From Leptasterias polaris (taxonomy: Eukaryota > Echinodermata > Asteroidea > Forcipulatida > Asteriidae): a DNA stretch of 64,000 nt. The notes under the pieces are model-generated. The model saw only the letters and a list, made by a program, of their open reading frames with translations, searched no databases and had not been told where the DNA came from. Location: contig JAZGTN010000043.1 of NCBI GenBank assembly GCA_037783415.1, positions 496,001-560,000 on the forward strand. Reading direction: 5' to 3'. Position 1 is the stretch's first letter. Each line of letters starts with the position of its first letter. Positions 58,776-64,000 of the stretch are shown here, in pieces. A program made the translations under genes and the position numbers.

Positions 58776-59142
58776 ATTGAAGGGGGCCCTACAGATATTG
58801 AGTGCACCAAATCTGGACGGAGAAACCAAAAATTTCCCCACATTTCCCATATAAATGGAGTTCAAATTGATTGTTTTTTCTGCCGTTTACTGATTCTGCC
58901 ATGGGGAGTGGGATTCGTTGCCAGGGTTTAAGCAGTAAAAGCGTGCACCATCCTCGGATCATTCTCATCTAAGTGGGGAAAAAAATACACTTGAATTAAT
59001 TCCATTTATCTCTCTGATGTTGTATTCGGCCTGGTAGAATGTTTGTGATCAATCGTGTTATTGCTATCCAGAGATGTACAGTATTTAAGTTAGTATTAAA
59101 CTATTATGAATATTTCCTGCTTTTTTCCTCTCTCCAATTGTA
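58776..59142. other. Short intergenic stretch
   Basis: Between the predicted 3' UTR end and the second TA-flanked transposon. No repeat or gene recognised. Confidence 0.4.
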
Positions 59143-59316
59143 TACCGTAATTTTCGGATTATAAACCGCCCGGCGTATAAACCGCAATGCTCCAAAATAT
59201 GGAAAAAATATTTAGGTGTCAGCGTATAAACCGCGCGGGCGTATAAACCGCGGCCAAAATGTAAAAAAAAACTAACGTCAAAACACTGAAGTGAAGTTCG
59301 CAAAACTGCGTATGGT

Positions 59317-60236
59317 AAGCTTGGGCGATATTGCTTTTTTTCATTCACGATACATCGTCAAAAATATATCGCGATATTCGATGATATCGCGGTTAATTTG
59401 TGACGTGAGTTGATGAGGGAACCCACTTCAGATTTAAAAATAGTGTTAAAACTGAAGTGCCGCGAATTGGTTATTGATGTAAGGAAATTTGATAAAGGCT
59501 GTAAGGCTCTCCATTCTAGCCATGGTTTTATTCTTCATGTTACCCGAAGCACCACGAGCGCAATTGGCACAGGCTGATTGGCTGATTCCTGACCGGCCGC
59601 TTTCCGATTGGCCGATCGCGTGAATAATTATGACGTAGTGCTTCTCACAGCTTTCCGATTGGCCGATCGCGTGAATAATTATGACGTAGTGCTTCTCACA
59701 GCTTTCCGATTGGCCGATCGCGTGAATAATTATGACGTAGTCCTTCTCACAGCACTGCCATAGTATTCATCACCTCGATCCCGCAGATGTGCTTGCATGC
59801 TCCTAACGTGGTAAATTTTATAGTTAGGGGGTGAAGGAATGGCGGCGTGTAGCTGTGGGAACGAAAAGGCAAGGGAAATTCCCTTTGTGAGAAATCACCT
59901 CGTGGTCGGAGGAACGTTTTTATACATGTACGTGCGTGAGCAATACCGCACAGTTTTCGTTTGTTTGATGTTGGTCTGTATGAGACCGTCTGTTTGATGT
60001 CGGTCTTTTCGAAGAATCCCAGTCGGGGATCAATAGTAGGGAATCTTGCGGTTGCGGTCGGTGCCTTTTTTGTTTTTAAACAGCTCATATCATCTCGATT
60101 AGGAAATGCATCGCGATCATTCATCAAAACCGCGATTTGCCGATATTGCGATTTAAAAAAACAGACACGATATCGTAATCGTTTAAAAAATTGTATCGCG
60201 ATTTTCGATAATATCGTGGTATATCGCCCAAGCTTG
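59317..60236. mobile_element. hAT-type element nested in copy 2, 8-bp target duplication
   Basis: Left end TAAGCTTGGGCGATAT; right end, reversed, CAAGCTTGGGCGATAT. The 8-bp GCGTATGG lies at 59309-59316 and 60237-60244. Subterminal ATATCGCGAT-rich sequence is seen at both ends. A three-unit 51-bp tandem repeat sits inside (59600-59752). The 171-codon minus frame (59747-60262) does not resemble a transposase. It is a 920-bp non-autonomous element. Confidence 0.85.
59600..59752. repeat. 51-bp tandem repeat, three units, with CCAAT and CRE-like sites
   Basis: Units start CTTTCCGATTGGCCGATCGC at 59600, 59651 and 59702 and continue GTGAATAATTATGACGTAGT. They are almost identical. Each carries an ATTGG (CCAAT) box and TGACGTA, a CRE-like core. 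Confidence 0.93.
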
Positions 60237-60673
60237 GCGTATGGAGATCGCATATGGAGCATCGGAGATATATCAGCATGGAGATCGCTGGGATAAATAG
60301 ACAGGGGACCAGTCTAGTCTAACTCGAGTTTCGCTGATTGTTCATCTCTGAGGGGGACTGAACTCTAACAATAGGGCGGTTGATAAACGTTTTATAAAGG
60401 CAACACGGAATACAAATGAGGCGGGATTTTCAACAGGCATTTTCAACAGGATTTTGTCACCACACAGGCATGTTTTGCAGGATTTTTTATCGTTTAAGAA
60501 CATTGTTTTTATTTAGAACATTTTACAAACGATCTTTCTTTATAAAAATGCTGTTTTTTCTCTTCCATATTTATACGTCGGCGTATAAGCCGCCCGGAGA
60601 ATAAACCGCAGGAGTTCAAAAAAAAGTCAAAATCAACGTATAAACCGCGGTTTATAATCCGAAAATTACGGTA

Positions 60674-63600
60674 ATTTAAAAGTAAGAAAAACCATTTGTC
60701 TTCATTAACCATCTATGGTTTAAGTTGATAATTTTCCTCTATCCCCTCAACTGTTTTTGAAATGCTATATTACCATTCTTTCAGCAAACACTTTCTCATT
60801 TTCATACATTTTTATAAAATGGCGCACATAATCCTAGCATTTTTAAAAACTCAATACGTGATTTCATTGAACATTCTTGCCCCTGTTTGAAAATATTATC
60901 TTTTGTAGCTCGCAGACTTTGAGTTTAGAAAGAAAGATAAGGAAGTTAAACAATTTGTAAAGCATAAAATGTCTCCAAATATCACGTCACATAAATTCCC
61001 ATGACTATGCAAAGATGTTTTCATCAGTATGAAGTACAACCTTTTCCCAAATGATGTTTGTTTGAAAAAGGGCAGTCAAAAATCTATTTCAAGAAAAAAA
61101 TTTTATAAAATTATGTACAGGTGTATTTAAAAAGAAGGTTGTGTGGTGCAAAGGGCCCTTTGAATATAACAAGTTACTATTCAATGGAAATGACCAATTA
61201 ACTTCAACCTCATTAAACAATGAGACATTGCCGGCGAGATAGAGATATTTTGCTTGTTAATTAATAATTGGTAAAATTTCATTCCCAAAGTGAAACAAAA
61301 ACATGTCCTTAAGATTCTTGTTCTGAGATCCGAAAAAAAAAAATATGTACGCAAAGTTAATATAAGATTAATGTCTTTGAAGTAACTCTTTTTAGACATT
61401 GCTTTGAGGGACAAAAAAATGTAATTTTTTTTTGCAACTTTCAACCTTAATTGTGAACGGAAACTGTATCTTGTTGTTATACCTATCGTTTGATGGATTG
61501 TGACCGTCTGATGTTAAGATATTTAACGGAATGAGGTGACAAAAGTTAGTATGACCAAGAAATAAACTGAGCATGTTGCCACTATTACCGGAGTTTTGAA
61601 TCTTTGTATGGTGGGAAAACAATCTAATAACTAAGGTGGGCTGTGGTGCCTTGGTCACAATGGTTTCATCTCCACAGTGGTGGTGGTGCATTATTGAGTA
61701 CTATCATAAAATAATTCAATACTAGACTCCAGGACAAGTTTCTATTGGTTAATTTTGGTTTTCTTGCCAAACAAGAGTGGAGTACATTACACATGGCACA
61801 GTGTGTGTAAAATGAAGTCTGCAAGAACAAGCAGTTATCCAAACACAAACGGTGTCCTTTACATATGTACCCTAAGTCCCTACAAAGCGTCCTCACTTTC
61901 ATATTTACAGTCAAATGTGGAAGTTGCTTCTGTATTTGGGATTTTAAGATTCATTGATCAACTCTTTCAAAAAGTTTTGAAAAATAAAGAATTTAAGCTG
62001 ATTAAAGTTGTTGTTTCGTTACACTAACATAATGCACACATTTTGTGTAATTGAAATCCACTTAAAAGCTTTTTGATGTTTTTGTACAATTTGGTCACAC
62101 AAATATTTCACCTACGTCAATATTTTTTCGTCACAACTGGGTGAAACTGTTTTTTAAATGTTTCTTTCCGTCAAGGCCACTTAATAGCTATGTAAATACA
62201 CCTTGATGTAAATACATTTAATATCAAATTGTTGAAAGGTGACACTGTATAAATACCGTTTCTGTATTCAGTATGAGATTTCTACTGTGAAGTTTGTGTA
62301 AGGTATTGTAATATTCGGTATTGTTGAGTTCAAATATAACAAATGTTGATATCCTTCAGTGTAATTAAAATAAGAATATTTTTTGACAAACAATTGGAGC
62401 TTTTTGAAATTGGAAAGTATGCTTAAGTAGAATCTAGCACCACTGCATTTTAAAATAGTCTTTGACAATTTTCAGGCTTGCAAAGGTCTGTCTCTTTTGA
62501 CAGGCTTTGATTTGTTGTTTTCTTATTCTGGATAAAATGCCTCCAGGAAAGTCAAACTTAACGGAAGTTTTTTACTAACAGGAAGATCCAGAATACCTTA
62601 ATTCTGGGTATTTGCAGGTAGCCTGAGGATGTACACAAAGTATTTATCCTCGGCTTCCAATATAGGTCATGTCAGTCATGACTTAAAGAATCGCCACCAA
62701 CAATACCCCCCCCCCCCCACACCTTCTTGAAAGTCTTGGCATCGTGCCTTACCCGTAACACAATCCAGTTTACACAGGGCTTGCAATCGCCTCCATGAGG
62801 TTTTTTTCTATCCCTTTTCACTAATCCCGCGGGGAAGTTTCCCCTCAGATGCGTGGCAGGGGGAACATTGAAGAGTGCACCGCCACTCAGGCTTAAGCGT
62901 AACCTGAGTTCCGGACACGTGTTTGAGTTGGAATCAACACTCTCCCATACGATCGTTGGTTCATTATTGTTCTGTGTTCGGAGAGGGCAGCTGTGGGGCC
63001 AAGTCAGCCCATCTAGGGGAAATTGATTACGGAAATTCAGAAGTGCGCTGATTCTCCTGGCGATGTTTGCTTTTCTTTGCTTTTTTTTCTTCATCCTTAA
63101 CTCTTCAGTGCATCTGGGTTTTTCCAAGTACAAAGCCTAGGTCCCAAAAATTTCTTTAGGGGTTTTTGGAGGGTCTTTTTCTGAATAATAGCCAAAGGAA
63201 ATGTGGTTAGCTGACACCTTTTAGTGTCCACAAAGCAGCCATTTTTACAGAATGCTCATTTATAACCGTTTCGATTCACAAAAGAGGGATGGTTAATACA
63301 TGGAACTGGTTATTTGGTTACCCTGACTTGCAGGGAGATTGGAGTGACCCAACAATAGATACATTTATGTCCATCATCCTCCATCAAAGGCTTGATGTTT
63401 TTTTCAATGGGCTCTTATTCAGAATGATAGACAAGTGTCTGCTCTGACTACACAATGATTTGTATCAGACACATGTTGACAATAACTCAATGAGTCACTA
63501 GAAAATGTCTGTGGTTTTTCTATCAACAAATGAATTTATTATTATTAAGTAATGGAAGGTGATGACTACCAGCCCCCTGTTACTCACAAGTTCTGTCTTT

Positions 63601-64000
63601 CATAAATCTTTTTCACTCAAACGTAAAGTGGCATTTGTTAAAAATTGAAATGTTGCCATTTGTGTTTTTATTAAGTAAGTGTTTCCGTTGGTAAATAAAA
63701 AGGAGGACTTTAATTTCCTGTTCAACCTAAGTATTTAGAAAGTCTCTACAACGTCTTCACATTAAATTGCGGAATTTCTTTAAAATGCAAAGGTTTCCTT
63801 TCTGTCTTGTTTTAAATTTAGCGCTAGTGAGCAACAAATTAAAGGTGGACCCTTGTGTAATCCTCTCAAATATTAAGAAGATTTAGAAAGAAGAAACTAA
63901 TGAATTTAAATGACCTCATTTAACAAATTGTTGACTTTGCGAGGTCAGGACTGTTGATTACAATTTCGTAACATACCTAAGGCTAAACATACTCAAACCA
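60674..64000. other. Downstream intergenic sequence
   Basis: No supported gene. A C13 run lies at 62706-62718. The 153-codon minus frame at 62672-63133 is the longest; it has no recognisable domain and its start lies in a low-complexity Lys-rich stretch, so I leave it uncalled. About 62740-63060 is unique, CpG-containing sequence that could be an exon or regulatory element of a neighbouring gene. Confidence 0.4.

Larger units (their letters stand above)
59145..60671. mobile_element. TA-flanked inverted-repeat transposon, copy 2 (with nested hAT)
   Basis: Both ends begin CCGTAATTTTCGGATTATAA and continue ACCGC; TA flanks both sides (59143-59144, 60672-60673). GTATAAACCGC repeats follow both ends. 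The ends and the right interior match copy 1 at 47425-50278, so the two belong to one family that I cannot name. A hAT-type element (59317-60236) is nested within. No transposase frame. Confidence 0.88.

Noticed and set aside
62672..63133. 153-codon minus-strand frame
   Set aside because: No recognisable domain; low-complexity Lys-rich start and Gly-rich end from a C13 tract. Left as unknown.

Overview
The window is animal genomic DNA, almost certainly from an echinoderm, with a sea star favoured. It has no operons, one gene broken into short exons by very long introns, and a dense load of short inverted-repeat elements and tRNA-derived SINEs. Several of these repeats match types I know from echinoderm genomes, such as TTAA-flanked elements starting AAGGCACTG and elements starting GGGCCCAATTTCATAAAGC. 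The phylum call rests on remembered repeats and on the ciliary gene, not on a search.

The only gene I can support is CFAP410 (C21orf2) on the + strand. It encodes a small leucine-rich-repeat protein of cilia and basal bodies. Five coding exons are visible: a probable 19-nt microexon (6391-6409), the LRR exon (31916-32186), a linker exon (36392-36542), a second linker exon (46079-46163) and the last exon with the C-terminal helix and stop (58267-58371). All intron phases agree from exon to exon (0, 1, 2, 0). The start-codon exon was not found and may lie upstream of the window. The 3' UTR probably ends near 58.77 kb.

The most notable observation is at the 36.5/46.1 kb splice junction. Joining these exons creates SLDETNKIREELGLKPLPV, which looks like a HIND motif, the short helix by which SART1/Snu66 binds the ubiquitin-like protein Hub1/UBL5. 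I know of no report of such a motif in CFAP410.

Layout: 1-6.4 kb holds small inverted-repeat elements and a 1.34-kb hAT-type element (4470-5811). 6.4-31.9 kb is one presumed 25.5-kb intron with LINE fragments, SINEs, two adjoining TTAA elements (20989-21729) and a very uniform 73-bp tandem array (17232-18092). 32.2-46.1 kb contains an array rich in ATTGG/CCAAT (38219-39130) and a 130-bp tandem array (44420-45925). 46.2-58.3 kb contains a TA-flanked transposon (47425-50278) with a second transposon nested in it (84-bp inverted repeats, 9-bp target duplication), followed by another ATTGG minisatellite. Downstream of the gene, a second copy of the TA-flanked family (59145-60671) carries a nested hAT-type element with an 8-bp target duplication. 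No RNA gene, CRISPR array or intact transposase was found.
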